The notes beneath the pieces were generated by a model. That model did no database searches. It was given only the letters and a program-made list of their open reading frames with translations, and was not told the origin of the DNA. A stretch of DNA of 28,144 bases, from NCBI GenBank assembly GCA_036004365.1, contig DASYRN010000018.1, positions 1-28,144 on the forward strand, given 5' to 3'. How positions within the stretch are numbered: the stretch's first letter is position 1; each line of letters opens with the position of its first letter. Shown here piece after piece: positions 14,907-22,738 of this stretch. A program made the translations under genes and the position numbers. The DNA comes from DP-36 sp036004365 (GTDB lineage: Bacteria > Desulfobacterota > Binatia > UBA9968).

Positions 14907-16070
14907 ATGAACATCCACGAATACCAAGCCAAGGAACTTCTAAGACGCTTCGCGATTCCCGTGCCCCGGGGGCGCGTCGCCTCCACGCCTGAAGAGGCGG
15001 CAGCGATAGCGAGAGAGCTGGGCGGAAGCTGTGTGGTCAAAGCGCAGATCCATGCCGGTGGGCGGGGCAAGGCGGGCGGCATCAAATTGGCAAAAGACCC
15101 GCAGGGGGCGGAAATCAAAGCAGCCGAGATTCTGGGGAAACCGCTTGTGACTCACCAAACCGGTCCGCAGGGCCGGGTGGTCAAAAAGGTGTTGGTAGAA
15201 GAAGGGCTCAATATCGAGCGAGAACTCTATCTGGGCCTGGTTCTTGATCGCGCCGCCTCGCGGGTTTCGCTGATCTGCTCTAGGGAAGGAGGCGTCGAGA
15301 TCGAAGAAGTCGCGCGAAAGAGCCCCGAGAAGATTCTCAAGGAAGTCATCGATCCCGCAGTTGGCCTGTTGCCCTTTCAGTGTCGCAGGCTCGGCTTTGC
15401 CCTGGGTTTGGTGCAGGCACAGGTCGGCAGACTGACATCGGTCATGCAGGGGCTCTATCGCGCCTTCGACGAATCCGATTGCACGCTGGCTGAAATCAAC
15501 CCGCTGGTCGTGACAAAAGAGGGAGAGGTCATTGCGCTGGATGCCAAGATGAACTTTGACAGCAACGCGCTGTTTCGCCATCCTGAAATCTCTGCTTTGC
15601 GCGATATTGATGAGGAGGATCCAAGAGAAGTCGAAGCCAGCCGGTTCGGTCTTTCCTATATCTCGCTGGATGGCAATATCGGCTGCATGGTGAACGGCGC
15701 CGGTTTAGCTATGGCCACCATGGACATCATCAAGTTCTGCGGCGGGGAGCCGGCGAACTTTCTCGATGTCGGGGGAGGAGCAGACAGGGAAAAAGTAGCG
15801 CAGGCGTTTAACATCCTGCTCTCCGATTCAAGGGTACGGGGCGTGCTGATCAACATCTTTGGCGGCATCATGAGGTGCGATGTGATTGCTCAGGGAGTTG
15901 TCGATGCCGCCCGGGAGAAAAACGTCCGGGTTCCTCTGGTCGTCCGGCTTCAGGGAACCAACGTGGAGAGAGGAGAAACAATCTTGTCCGAATCCGGACT
16001 CTCGATCATTCCTGCCGAGACCATGGCGGAAGCCGCGGAAAAGATCGTGAATGCGGTGAAGCAATTTTAG
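14907..16070 (+). CDS. sucC: Succinate-CoA ligase (ADP-forming) beta subunit
   Basis: A 387-residue beta subunit, the usual length, of the alpha2beta2 or alpha-beta enzyme that makes ATP or GTP from succinyl-CoA. It starts with the canonical MNIHEYQAKELLRRF. It has the ATP-grasp loop QIHAGGRGKAGGIKLA, the metal-site stretch EINPLVVTKEGEVIALDAKMNFD, and the C-terminal NIFGGIMRCDVIAQGV, which contacts the phosphohistidine region of the alpha subunit. The ribosome site upstream is weak. It starts 17 bases after the terminator hairpin tail. An unusual 120-bp spacer separates it from sucD. Confidence 0.96.
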   Translation: MNIHEYQAKELLRRFAIPVPRGRVASTPEEAAAIARELGGSCVVKAQIHAGGRGKAGGIKLAKDPQGAEIKAAEILGKPLVTHQTGPQGRVVKKVLVEEGLNIERELYLGLVLDRAASRVSLICSREGGVEIEEVARKSPEKILKEVIDPAVGLLPFQCRRLGFALGLVQAQVGRLTSVMQGLYRAFDESDCTLAEINPLVVTKEGEVIALDAKMNFDSNALFRHPEISALRDIDEEDPREVEASRFGLSYISLDGNIGCMVNGAGLAMATMDIIKFCGGEPANFLDVGGGADREKVAQAFNILLSDSRVRGVLINIFGGIMRCDVIAQGVVDAAREKNVRVPLVVRLQGTNVERGETILSESGLSIIPAETMAEAAEKIVNAVKQF

Positions 16071-16182
16071 ATTTTCGATTTGCGCCACAAAGCATTGGCG
16101 CATCCGTCCAAAGTCCTGTGGCGGAGCCGATTTTCGATTGAATCGTTCGACCGAGCTCACGACGAAGTCTAAAATCCAAAAT
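16064..16182. repeat. Composite repeat with alternative hairpins in the sucC-sucD spacer
   Basis: The element begins within the last codons of sucC. It carries ATTTTAGATTTTCGATTT (16064-16081) on the left and TCTAAAATCCAAAAT (16168-16182) on the right, which gives TTTTAGA/TCTAAAA-type inverted ends. GATTTTCGATT recurs near 16129-16139. Inside are two alternative perfect 7-bp stems that share bases: TGCGCCA 16081-16087 with TGGCGCA 16096-16102, or CGCCACA 16083-16089 with TGTGGCG 16117-16123. Both end sequences recur at 19539-19567. Confidence 0.75.
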
Positions 16183-16190
16183 GTTAGAAG

Positions 16191-17063
16191 ATGGCGATTT
16201 TAATTAACAAGAACACTCGTGTCCTAACCCAGGGGATTACCGGCGCGACCGGCCAATTTCATACTCGTGCCTGCAAAGAGTACGGGACGCAAATGGTCGC
16301 AGGTGTCACCCCGGGAAAGGGCGGGACGTTTCTCGATGACATTCCGATTTTTGACACGGTGGCAAAAGCAGTGGAAGCGACTGGAGCCAACGCGAGCGTC
16401 GTTTATGTTCCTCCGCCCTTTGCTGCGGATGCGATCATGGAGGCGGGGGACGCCGAAGTGGAATTGATTGTTTGCATTACCGAGGGAGTGCCGGTCAGAG
16501 ACATGGTCCGGGCAAAGAGATATTTTGACGGCAGAAGAACGCGCCTGCTTGGCCCGAATTGCCCTGGTGTCATCGTGCCTGGAGAGTGTAAAATTGGAAT
16601 CATGCCGGGACATATCCACCGCCCCGGATCGATTGGGGTCGTGTCCCGCAGTGGGACGCTGACGTACGAGGCGGTCGATCAGTTGAGCCGCGTGGGTTTG
16701 GGACAATCGACTTGCGTTGGGATTGGAGGGGACCCGGTGCACGGATTGGATTTCATCGACGTGCTTGAGCTTTTCAATGCTGATCCGGCGACCCGTGCCG
16801 TGGTCATGATCGGTGAAATCGGCGGAAACTCCGAGGAGCTGGCGGCAGAGTGGATCAGGCGGAATATGAAAAAGCCGGTGGTGGGATTCATTGTCGGGCA
16901 GACCGCACCTCCAGGCAAGCGCATGGGCCATGCCGGAGCGATCATCTCGGGCGGTAAGGGGACAGCCAAAGAAAAGATTGAGGCTCTGAAAAACGCCGGA
17001 ATCGAAGTGGCGTCTTCGCCCGCTCTAATCGGCGAGACGGTACGAAAGGTATTGAAGGCGTAG
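16191..17063 (+). CDS. sucD: Succinate-CoA ligase alpha subunit
   Basis: A 290-residue alpha subunit carrying the CoA-binding domain (GITGATGQFHTRACKEYGT, 15-33) and the phosphorylated histidine H247 in MGHAGAIISGGKGTAKEK. The family stretches LGPNCPGVIVPGECKIGIMPG and GIGGDPVHGLDFIDVLELF are intact, so it should be active with the sucC product. AGAAG directly before the ATG at 16191 is a poor ribosome site and follows the repeat. The sucC-sucD pair is usually overlapping or a few bases apart, so the spacer here is exceptional. It is followed by another repeat and ndk. Confidence 0.96.
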   Translation: MAILINKNTRVLTQGITGATGQFHTRACKEYGTQMVAGVTPGKGGTFLDDIPIFDTVAKAVEATGANASVVYVPPPFAADAIMEAGDAEVELIVCITEGVPVRDMVRAKRYFDGRRTRLLGPNCPGVIVPGECKIGIMPGHIHRPGSIGVVSRSGTLTYEAVDQLSRVGLGQSTCVGIGGDPVHGLDFIDVLELFNADPATRAVVMIGEIGGNSEELAAEWIRRNMKKPVVGFIVGQTAPPGKRMGHAGAIISGGKGTAKEKIEALKNAGIEVASSPALIGETVRKVLKA

Positions 17064-17125
17064 AAGGGGAACCCTTACCCTTCCCTCTCCCTGCGAGGAG
17101 AGGATCAAAGGTGAGGGGTGAAGGA
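17064..17125. repeat. CCCTTACCC/GGTGAGGGG inverted repeat between sucD and ndk
   Basis: This fills nearly the whole sucD-ndk spacer. A perfect stem CCTCTCC/GGAGAGG (17084-17090 with 17097-17103, loop CTGCGA) is flanked by imperfectly complementary ACCCTTACCCTTC and GGTGAGGGGTGAAGG. This is the form of a widespread class of C-rich/G-rich interspersed palindromes. There is no T tail, so it is a poor intrinsic terminator, but it could protect mRNA ends. Confidence 0.65.
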
Positions 17126-17132
17126 CTAGGAA

Positions 17133-17555
17133 ATGGTTGAGAGGACATTGTCGATTATCAAGCCGGACGCGGTTTCAAGAAAGCTCGTTGGTGAAATCCT
17201 AAGAAGATTCGAAGCGGGAGGTCTTAGAATCGTTGCCGCAAAACTTGTTCAGCTAGACCCAGAACAGGCGCGCGTCTTTTACGCGGTTCACAAGGAGCGC
17301 CCGTTCTTTGCCAGCCTGACGGAATATATGTCTTCTGGCCCCATCTTCGTTTCGGTCCTGGAGGGGGAAGGCGCGATTCTAAAGAACCGGGAAATCATGG
17401 GCGCTACCGATCCTGCTAAGGCAGCGCCAGGGACCATCCGCCGCGATTGGGGCAAGGATGTGGAAAAAAACGCAGTCCACGGCTCCGACGGGCCCCAGAC
17501 AGCGGCCTGGGAGATATCATTCTTCTTCCGACCTGAAGAGATCCACTCTACCTGA
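17133..17555 (+). CDS. ndk: Nucleoside diphosphate kinase
   Basis: A 140-residue enzyme that moves the gamma phosphate from ATP to other nucleoside diphosphates by a phosphohistidine intermediate. The start MVERTLSIIKPDAV, the GTIRRDWG stretch and the catalytic H116 in NAVHGSD are all in place and length is normal. AGGA lies before the ATG. The placement after sucCD makes sense metabolically, because succinate-CoA ligase may make GTP that Ndk converts to ATP. That link is inference. It is 15 bp from rlmN. Confidence 0.96.
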   Translation: MVERTLSIIKPDAVSRKLVGEILRRFEAGGLRIVAAKLVQLDPEQARVFYAVHKERPFFASLTEYMSSGPIFVSVLEGEGAILKNREIMGATDPAKAAPGTIRRDWGKDVEKNAVHGSDGPQTAAWEISFFFRPEEIHST

Positions 17556-17570
17556 GATCTGAAAGTCGGT

Positions 17571-18665
17571 ATGCCAAAGCCCAACATCAAAGATGTGACT
17601 TCCAAAGAGCTCAAAGATTGGCTCGCGGAGCGGAGGCAACCTCCCTACAGGGCCGGTCAAATTCAAGGATGGCTCTTTCAAAAAGGTGCGGGTTCATTTG
17701 GTGAGATGTCTAATCTCCCGATTGAGCTTCGCAGCCAGTTGGAGAGCGAGTTCTCGGTCAGTCGCCTCACAATTGCGCGCAAAGATTCTTCTGCGGACGC
17801 AACAGTCAAGTTCCTCTTCGGCCTGACCGACGGCCTCACGATTGAGAGCGTTTTGATTCCCGAAGGTCGCCGGCTTACCTTATGCGTCTCAACCCAGGCG
17901 GGATGCGGCTTTGGCTGCTCTTTTTGTGCGACAGCTAAAATGGGACTGAAGAGAAGCCTCAGCGCGAGTGAAATTCTCGATCAGGTTTTAGAGGCGAGAA
18001 GATCGCTGCCGGAAGACAAGCGGATCACGCACTTGGTTTTGATGGGGATGGGAGAGCCCCTGGCCAATTATTCTCAGACCGTCAAGGCGCTCAAGATCAT
18101 GAGCGATGCGGCGATGGGGATGGGGATATCCCCGCGTAGGATCACACTCTCAACGGTCGGGCTCGTGCCACAGATGAAAAAGCTCATGGAGGAGACCCGG
18201 GTCAATCTTGCCATCTCTCTTCACGCGACGACGGACGATCTGCGTTCACAATTGATGCCGGTCAACCGCAAGTACCCTCTGGCGGAACTTATAGACTGTT
18301 GCCGATCTCTTCCGATTCCCAAAAGGAAGAGAATCACTTTTGAGTACGTTTTGCTGCGTGGGGTCAACCACTCGCCGGCGGACGCCCACCGACTGGCTGA
18401 ACTTCTCCGTGGCGTTCGCTGCAAGATCAATTTGATTCCTTTTAATCCCCATCCGGGGAGCGTCTACGAGAGGCCTATTCAAAGTGAGATTCTTGAGTTC
18501 CAAGATAGTCTGGCCGTCAAAGGGCTGCAGGTTAATGTGCGGGAAACGCGAGGAGACGATATCCAGGCGGCCTGCGGTCAGTTGCAAGGTGAGGAGTCTG
18601 GAAAGGATAAAGGCGGAAGGCGAAAGGATGAAATTCATTTTTCATCCTTAGATTTGGATGCGTAA
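17571..18665 (+). CDS. rlmN: Dual-specificity 23S rRNA/tRNA adenine-C2 methyltransferase RlmN
   Basis: A 364-residue radical SAM enzyme that methylates A2503 of 23S rRNA and A37 of some tRNAs. The [4Fe-4S] cysteines C112, C116 and C119 are in GCGFGCSFC. The methyl-carrying cysteine C335 is in AACGQL near the usual C-terminus. The family stretches LVLMGMGEPLANY and ISLHATTDDLR are intact. The 26 residues after AACGQL (QGEESGKDKGGRRKDEIHF and on) are highly charged, unlike the family, and are coded by a palindromic repeat. So the functional enzyme probably ends near residue 338. The last 8 bases overlap mtnP. Confidence 0.95.
   Translation: MPKPNIKDVTSKELKDWLAERRQPPYRAGQIQGWLFQKGAGSFGEMSNLPIELRSQLESEFSVSRLTIARKDSSADATVKFLFGLTDGLTIESVLIPEGRRLTLCVSTQAGCGFGCSFCATAKMGLKRSLSASEILDQVLEARRSLPEDKRITHLVLMGMGEPLANYSQTVKALKIMSDAAMGMGISPRRITLSTVGLVPQMKKLMEETRVNLAISLHATTDDLRSQLMPVNRKYPLAELIDCCRSLPIPKRKRITFEYVLLRGVNHSPADAHRLAELLRGVRCKINLIPFNPHPGSVYERPIQSEILEFQDSLAVKGLQVNVRETRGDDIQAACGQLQGEESGKDKGGRRKDEIHFSSLDLDA
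18597..18650. repeat. Palindromic repeat forming the 3' end of rlmN
   Basis: The purine-rich GGATAAAGGCGGAAGGCGAAAGG leads into a perfect 10-bp stem AAGGATGAAA/TTTCATCCTT (18624-18633 with 18640-18649). Low-complexity units of this type recur between genes in many genomes. Here one is read in frame as the RlmN tail and ends 8 bases before the mtnP start, so it may also affect mtnP translation. Confidence 0.65.
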
Positions 18666-19536
18666 CAAAGAAAAAGTTACGACCAAGACCGTCGGGGTGA
18701 TCGGAGGCAGCGGTCTTTACCAGATGGAAGGTCTGGAAAAGATCGGCGAAAGTAAGCTGAAGACTCCTTTCGGGCCGCCGTCGGATCCCTACGTCAAGGG
18801 GGTCCTCGCGGGTACGGAGATGGTCTTTCTGCCACGCCACGGCAGGGGACACCGGTGGCTCCCGACCGAGATTAACTTTCGCGCCAATATCTTCGGCATG
18901 AAAAAGTTGGGGGTCGAGCGGATTATTTCCGTCAGCGCCGTCGGAAGCCTGCACGCAGATATCGCTCCCGGCCATGTGGTGATCCCCGATCAGTTCATCG
19001 ATCGGACCACGCAGCGCCCCAACACCTTCTTCGGCAAAGGAATCGTAGCCCATGTGAGCCTCGCAGATCCGGTCTGTCCGACGCTCGCAAAAAGCCTTGT
19101 CTTAGCGGCGACGGAAGAAGGAGCGCAAGTCCATCCTAAGGCCGTTTATCTCTGCATAGAGGGTCCGCAATTCTCCACGCGCGCCGAATCTTTACTCTAC
19201 CGAAGCTGGAAGGCAGACGTGATCGGGATGACCAACTTGCAGGAGGCGCGATTGGCCCGGGAGGCGGAAATTTGCTTCGCAACGTTGGCGCTGGTTACGG
19301 ATTACGATTGCTGGAATCAGGCAGCCGGCAACGTCGAGATTGAAGAAGTGCTGCGAGTGTTGGAAGAAAACGTACAGCTTGCTCAGCGGATCATCCGGAG
19401 GGCCTTGGACCATCTTCCAGAGGAGCGCTCTTGTGTTTGTTCCGGTTCTCTCAAAAACGCCATCATTACCGATAAGAGTAAGATTCCGAAAAAAGTACGG
19501 ACCGATCTCAAGCCGATTGTGGGAAAATACCTGTAA
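18658..19536 (+). CDS. mtnP: S-methyl-5'-thioadenosine phosphorylase
   Basis: A 292-residue purine nucleoside phosphorylase of the MTAP group, which splits methylthioadenosine into adenine and 5-methylthioribose 1-phosphate. It has the phosphate loop GVIGGSGLY, the RHGRGH motif, the substrate segment EGPQFSTRAES and the MTNLQEARLAREAEICF...TDYDCW region, which is closest to adenine-type enzymes. A related activity (methylthioinosine or 6-oxopurine) cannot be excluded by eye. The ATG at 18658 overlaps the rlmN stop by 8 bases. The C-terminal tail beyond the conserved core is ordinary. A PfkB-type kinase follows 39 bp later. Confidence 0.9.
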   Translation: MRNKEKVTTKTVGVIGGSGLYQMEGLEKIGESKLKTPFGPPSDPYVKGVLAGTEMVFLPRHGRGHRWLPTEINFRANIFGMKKLGVERIISVSAVGSLHADIAPGHVVIPDQFIDRTTQRPNTFFGKGIVAHVSLADPVCPTLAKSLVLAATEEGAQVHPKAVYLCIEGPQFSTRAESLLYRSWKADVIGMTNLQEARLAREAEICFATLALVTDYDCWNQAAGNVEIEEVLRVLEENVQLAQRIIRRALDHLPEERSCVCSGSLKNAIITDKSKIPKKVRTDLKPIVGKYL

Positions 19537-19538
19537 CG

Positions 19539-19567
19539 ATTTTAGATTTTCGATTTTGGATTTTAGA
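19539..19567. repeat. ATTTTAGATTTTCGATTT repeat between mtnP and the PfkB kinase
   Basis: Positions 19539-19556 repeat exactly the 18 bases found at 16064-16081. Positions 19553-19567 (ATTTTGGATTTTAGA) are the exact inverted copy of 16168-16182. The whole 39-bp spacer is made of these AT-rich units, and the kinase ribosome site (GGTGAG) follows immediately. Confidence 0.75.
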
Positions 19568-19575
19568 TTGGTGAG

Positions 19576-20481
19576 ATGAGCATACTGGTGGTAGGAACAG
19601 TCGCCTTTGACTCCATCGAAACGCCCCACGGATCAGTGGAGCAGGTCCTCGGGGGATCGGCGTCCTACTTTGCTGTGGGCGCGAGTTTTTTTTCTCCCGT
19701 CAGGATCGTCGGCGTTGTCGGCGGTGATTTTCCCAATGAGCATCTGGAGCTGTTCTCGCGACGCGGGATAGACCTGGAAGGGCTGACACGAGACAAGGGA
19801 GCGACTTTCCACTGGCGTGGGCGCTACCATGAGGACCTCAACGTAAGGGACACAATCGAGCTTCACTTGAACGTGCTATCCGGCTTCGTCCCTCGTCTAC
19901 CGGAATCCTATCGCGACGCCGAATACGTCTTTCTAGGCAACATCGATCCGACGATGCAAACAGAAGTTCTGAATCAACTGCGGCAAGTCCGTCTCGTGGC
20001 TTGTGACACAATGGATCACTGGATTCAGGGAAGCCATGCGGAGCTAAAGAAAGTTTTGGCGCGCGTAGAGATTCTGGTCATCAATGATTCGGAGGCGCGG
20101 TTGTTGACCGAAGAGCACAATATGGTCCGTGCAGCTCGGTCGATTCTCAAAATGGGGCCCAAAGTAGTCCTCATCAAGCGCGGCGAGTACGGGGTTTTGC
20201 AGTTCTCCGACTCCTCCATTTTTGCCACCCCTGCCTACCCGCTTGAGGAAGTGTTTGACCCAACAGGAGCCGGAGATTCCTTCGCCGGAGGATTTCTGGG
20301 CCACCTCGCGCGCTCCCAGGACGGCAGTCAGAGGAGCCTGCGGCAGGCCATCGTTTACGGCTCTGTCGTGGCCTCCTTTACGGTGGAAGATTTTGGCCTC
20401 AGGAGATTGACTAAACTCTCACTCCCGGAGATCGAAGAGAGGTACCGCCGCTTCATCGAGCTAACGGACTTCCACACTTGA
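19576..20481 (+). CDS. PfkB-family sugar or nucleoside kinase
   Basis: A 301-residue ribokinase-fold kinase. The N-terminal glycine pair and lid region are GGSASYFAVGAS (26-37). The nucleotide/anion-hole signature DPTGAGDSFAGG is at 228-239, with catalytic base D234. The NDSEARLLT segment at 170-178 matches the family N-x-x-E metal region. The lid is short, and substrate residues do not point clearly to ribose, adenosine or a fructose phosphate. Its position 39 bp after mtnP suggests purine or methylthioribose salvage, but this is inference. It ends with TGA at 20479-20481, where the glycosyltransferase start overlaps or abuts. Confidence 0.85.
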   Translation: MSILVVGTVAFDSIETPHGSVEQVLGGSASYFAVGASFFSPVRIVGVVGGDFPNEHLELFSRRGIDLEGLTRDKGATFHWRGRYHEDLNVRDTIELHLNVLSGFVPRLPESYRDAEYVFLGNIDPTMQTEVLNQLRQVRLVACDTMDHWIQGSHAELKKVLARVEILVINDSEARLLTEEHNMVRAARSILKMGPKVVLIKRGEYGVLQFSDSSIFATPAYPLEEVFDPTGAGDSFAGGFLGHLARSQDGSQRSLRQAIVYGSVVASFTVEDFGLRRLTKLSLPEIEERYRRFIELTDFHT

Positions 20482-20483
20482 TC

Positions 20484-21437
20484 ATGGACCTCTCGATCGT
20501 GATCCCGGTTTACAATGAGGAAGAGAGTATCGAGCCGCTCATTCGAGAGACCCGGTCGGTGCTCGGGCCTTTGGAAAAAAAATACGAAGTGATTCTCGTC
20601 GACGATGGCAGCACGGATGGGACGTACCCGATCCTCCTGCGCCTTCACGAGAACGAGCCGAAAATTAAAGTCGTGCGGCTGAAGCGCAACTTTGGGCAGA
20701 CCGCAGCGATCGCCGCGGGACTTGCCTATGCAAAGGGCGCGGTCGTGATCGCGATGGACGGCGACGGTCAAAACGATCCCAAGGATATTCCAACCTTGCT
20801 GAACAAAATCGACGAAGGATTCGACTTGGTCAGCGGGTGGCGCTTCCCGCGCCACGATCCATTTTTGAGTCGCCAGTTCCCGTCGCAAATTGCCAATGCG
20901 TTGATTTCCTGGACGACGCAGGTCAAGTTGCATGACTACGGTTGCACGCTGAAAGCGATGCGGCGCGACGTGGCGAAGGATTTGAAATTATACGGTGAGA
21001 TGCACCGGTTTATTCCAGTGATGGCCTATGAGCGGGGCGCCCGCATTGCGGAGATCATGGTCCATCATCGACCGCGGCGTTGGGGAAGATCAAAATATGG
21101 GATTTCGCGCACGCTTCGTGTTATTCTTGACCTATTGACCGTGAAGTTTATGCTTAGTTATGCGACGCGGCCACTGCATGTCTTCGGATTTTTGGGTCTG
21201 GCGAGCGGTGGTGGGGGTTTTCTTATCGCGCTCTATCTTACAGTTCAAAAACTTTTTTACGGTTCGGCGATCGGAGGGCGGCCCCTGCTTTTACTAGCGG
21301 TGCTTTTGATTTTCATCGGCTTTCAATTTATCACCATGGGTCTATTGGGAGAAATGTTGTCGCGGACGTATCACGAATCGCAGGACAAGCCCATCTATGT
21401 TGTCAAGGAAGTTTTAGGGGAAGGGAGATCGCTTTGA
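20484..21437 (+). CDS. GT2 glycosyltransferase, ArnC/GtrB/dolichol-phosphate-mannose-synthase-like
   Basis: A 317-residue (from ATG 20484) membrane-attached family 2 glycosyltransferase. It has VIPVYNEEES (6-15), the nucleotide-sugar motif VDDGSTDGT (39-47) and the metal site MDGDGQNDP (91-99). DYGCTLKAMRR (151-161) and RRWGRSKYGISR, then two C-terminal membrane helices (about 232-254 and 265-290), are the arrangement of ArnC and GtrB. Those enzymes load a sugar onto undecaprenyl phosphate. A TTG at 20478, which overlaps the previous stop (TTGA), is an alternative start. It overlaps ugd by 4 bases and so belongs with the UDP-sugar genes that follow. The sugar is not known, and UDP-glucuronate, xylose or arabinose are candidates from context. 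Confidence 0.88.
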   Translation: MDLSIVIPVYNEEESIEPLIRETRSVLGPLEKKYEVILVDDGSTDGTYPILLRLHENEPKIKVVRLKRNFGQTAAIAAGLAYAKGAVVIAMDGDGQNDPKDIPTLLNKIDEGFDLVSGWRFPRHDPFLSRQFPSQIANALISWTTQVKLHDYGCTLKAMRRDVAKDLKLYGEMHRFIPVMAYERGARIAEIMVHHRPRRWGRSKYGISRTLRVILDLLTVKFMLSYATRPLHVFGFLGLASGGGGFLIALYLTVQKLFYGSAIGGRPLLLLAVLLIFIGFQFITMGLLGEMLSRTYHESQDKPIYVVKEVLGEGRSL

Positions 21438-22738
21438 ATCTCGCAATCGTTGGGACCGGATACGTGGGACTTGTCGCCGGCACCTGTTTCGCTGAGAGTG
21501 GCAACGATGTGATCTGTGTCGATATCGATGAAGCCAAGATCTCTGCCTTAAAGTCAGGCAGGGTTCCCATCTATGAGCCGGGGCTAGAAGAGCTTGTGCG
21601 CCGCAACGCCGAAGAACAGAGACTATCCTTCAGCACGGATCTGGCGAGAGCGGTCAAGCAGTCCGCTATCATCTTTATCGCTGTCGGGACTCCGCAGGGA
21701 GTGGACGGTAAGGCCAATGTAGAACACGTCCTGGCGACGGCCAAATCGATCGCTGGGGCCATGAACGGTTACAAGATTATCGTCAACAAAAGTACCGTGC
21801 CCGTGGGCACAGGGGATGAGATCGAGAAGGTTATTCGAGACGTTGCTCCCCATGCGTTTGCCGTCCTTTGCAATCCGGAGTTTTTGAAGGAAGGCGCGGC
21901 GATTGAGGACTTCACGAAGCCGGACCGCATCGTTCTCGGCGGTCAAGACGCTGAGGCGCTCGCGGTTCTCAACGAACTCTACGAGCCGTTCGTCCGGACC
22001 GGAAATCCGATTATCGTGATGGATAGGCGAAGTGCGGAGATGAGCAAATACGCCGCCAATGCTATGCTGGCGACGAAAATATCGTTCATTAACGAGGTGG
22101 CGAGACTATGCGAGAAGGTCGGCGCCGATGTTGGTGAGGTCAGGCGGGCCATAGGTCTGGACCGGCGCATCGGACCTCACTTCATCTTCCCGGGCGCGGG
22201 CTACGGGGGCTCTTGTTTTCCGAAAGACATCCGGGCGATGATCGCTATGGGAAAGCCCGATCTCGAGATGGCCCTGCTTAGGGCTGTGGAAGACGTCAAT
22301 GAACAACAGAAAATGACGTTGGTGCAAAAAGTCAAGCGTCATTTCGGGTCCAAACTCTCGGGGCGCACCTTGGCTCTCTGGGGACTCTCGTTCAAGCCGC
22401 GCACGGATGATATGAGGGATGCCCCTTCGATCGTCGTCGTCGAATCTCTCCTGAAAGCCGGAGCAAAAGTTCAGGCTTATGATCCTGAGGGGATGGAGGA
22501 AGCGAAGAAAGTCTTCGCCGACCGCATCGGATATTACCGGCGGAATTACGACGCGTTGAAAGACGCGGACGCGCTTGTGATCGTGACCGAATGGAATGAG
22601 TTTCGCCGGCCGAACTTCGAACATATCAAACAGCAGCTCAAAAACCCGGTCATTTTCGACGGCCGCAACATCTACGATCCCCAGGAACTCAGGAAGATGG
22701 GGTTCGTTTACTATTCCATCGGAAGAAGCGATGGCTAG
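21434..22738 (+). CDS. ugd: UDP-glucose 6-dehydrogenase
   Basis: A 434-residue enzyme that oxidises UDP-glucose twice with NAD to UDP-glucuronate. It has the Rossmann start LAIVGTGYVGLVAGTCFA, the VNKSTVPVGTG segment (118-127) and NPEFLKEGAAIEDF with the catalytic glutamate. K214 and N220 (ATKISFINE) and the catalytic thiol C261 in GYGGSCFPKD are also present. The C-terminal UDP-binding domain has GLSFKPRTDDMRDAPS. All key residues and the usual length are present. Translation starts at TTG (21434), which overlaps the GT2 stop as TTGA and has a GGGAG ribosome site. Its stop overlaps the next start by 8 bases. Confidence 0.96.
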   Translation: MNLAIVGTGYVGLVAGTCFAESGNDVICVDIDEAKISALKSGRVPIYEPGLEELVRRNAEEQRLSFSTDLARAVKQSAIIFIAVGTPQGVDGKANVEHVLATAKSIAGAMNGYKIIVNKSTVPVGTGDEIEKVIRDVAPHAFAVLCNPEFLKEGAAIEDFTKPDRIVLGGQDAEALAVLNELYEPFVRTGNPIIVMDRRSAEMSKYAANAMLATKISFINEVARLCEKVGADVGEVRRAIGLDRRIGPHFIFPGAGYGGSCFPKDIRAMIAMGKPDLEMALLRAVEDVNEQQKMTLVQKVKRHFGSKLSGRTLALWGLSFKPRTDDMRDAPSIVVVESLLKAGAKVQAYDPEGMEEAKKVFADRIGYYRRNYDALKDADALVIVTEWNEFRRPNFEHIKQQLKNPVIFDGRNIYDPQELRKMGFVYYSIGRSDG

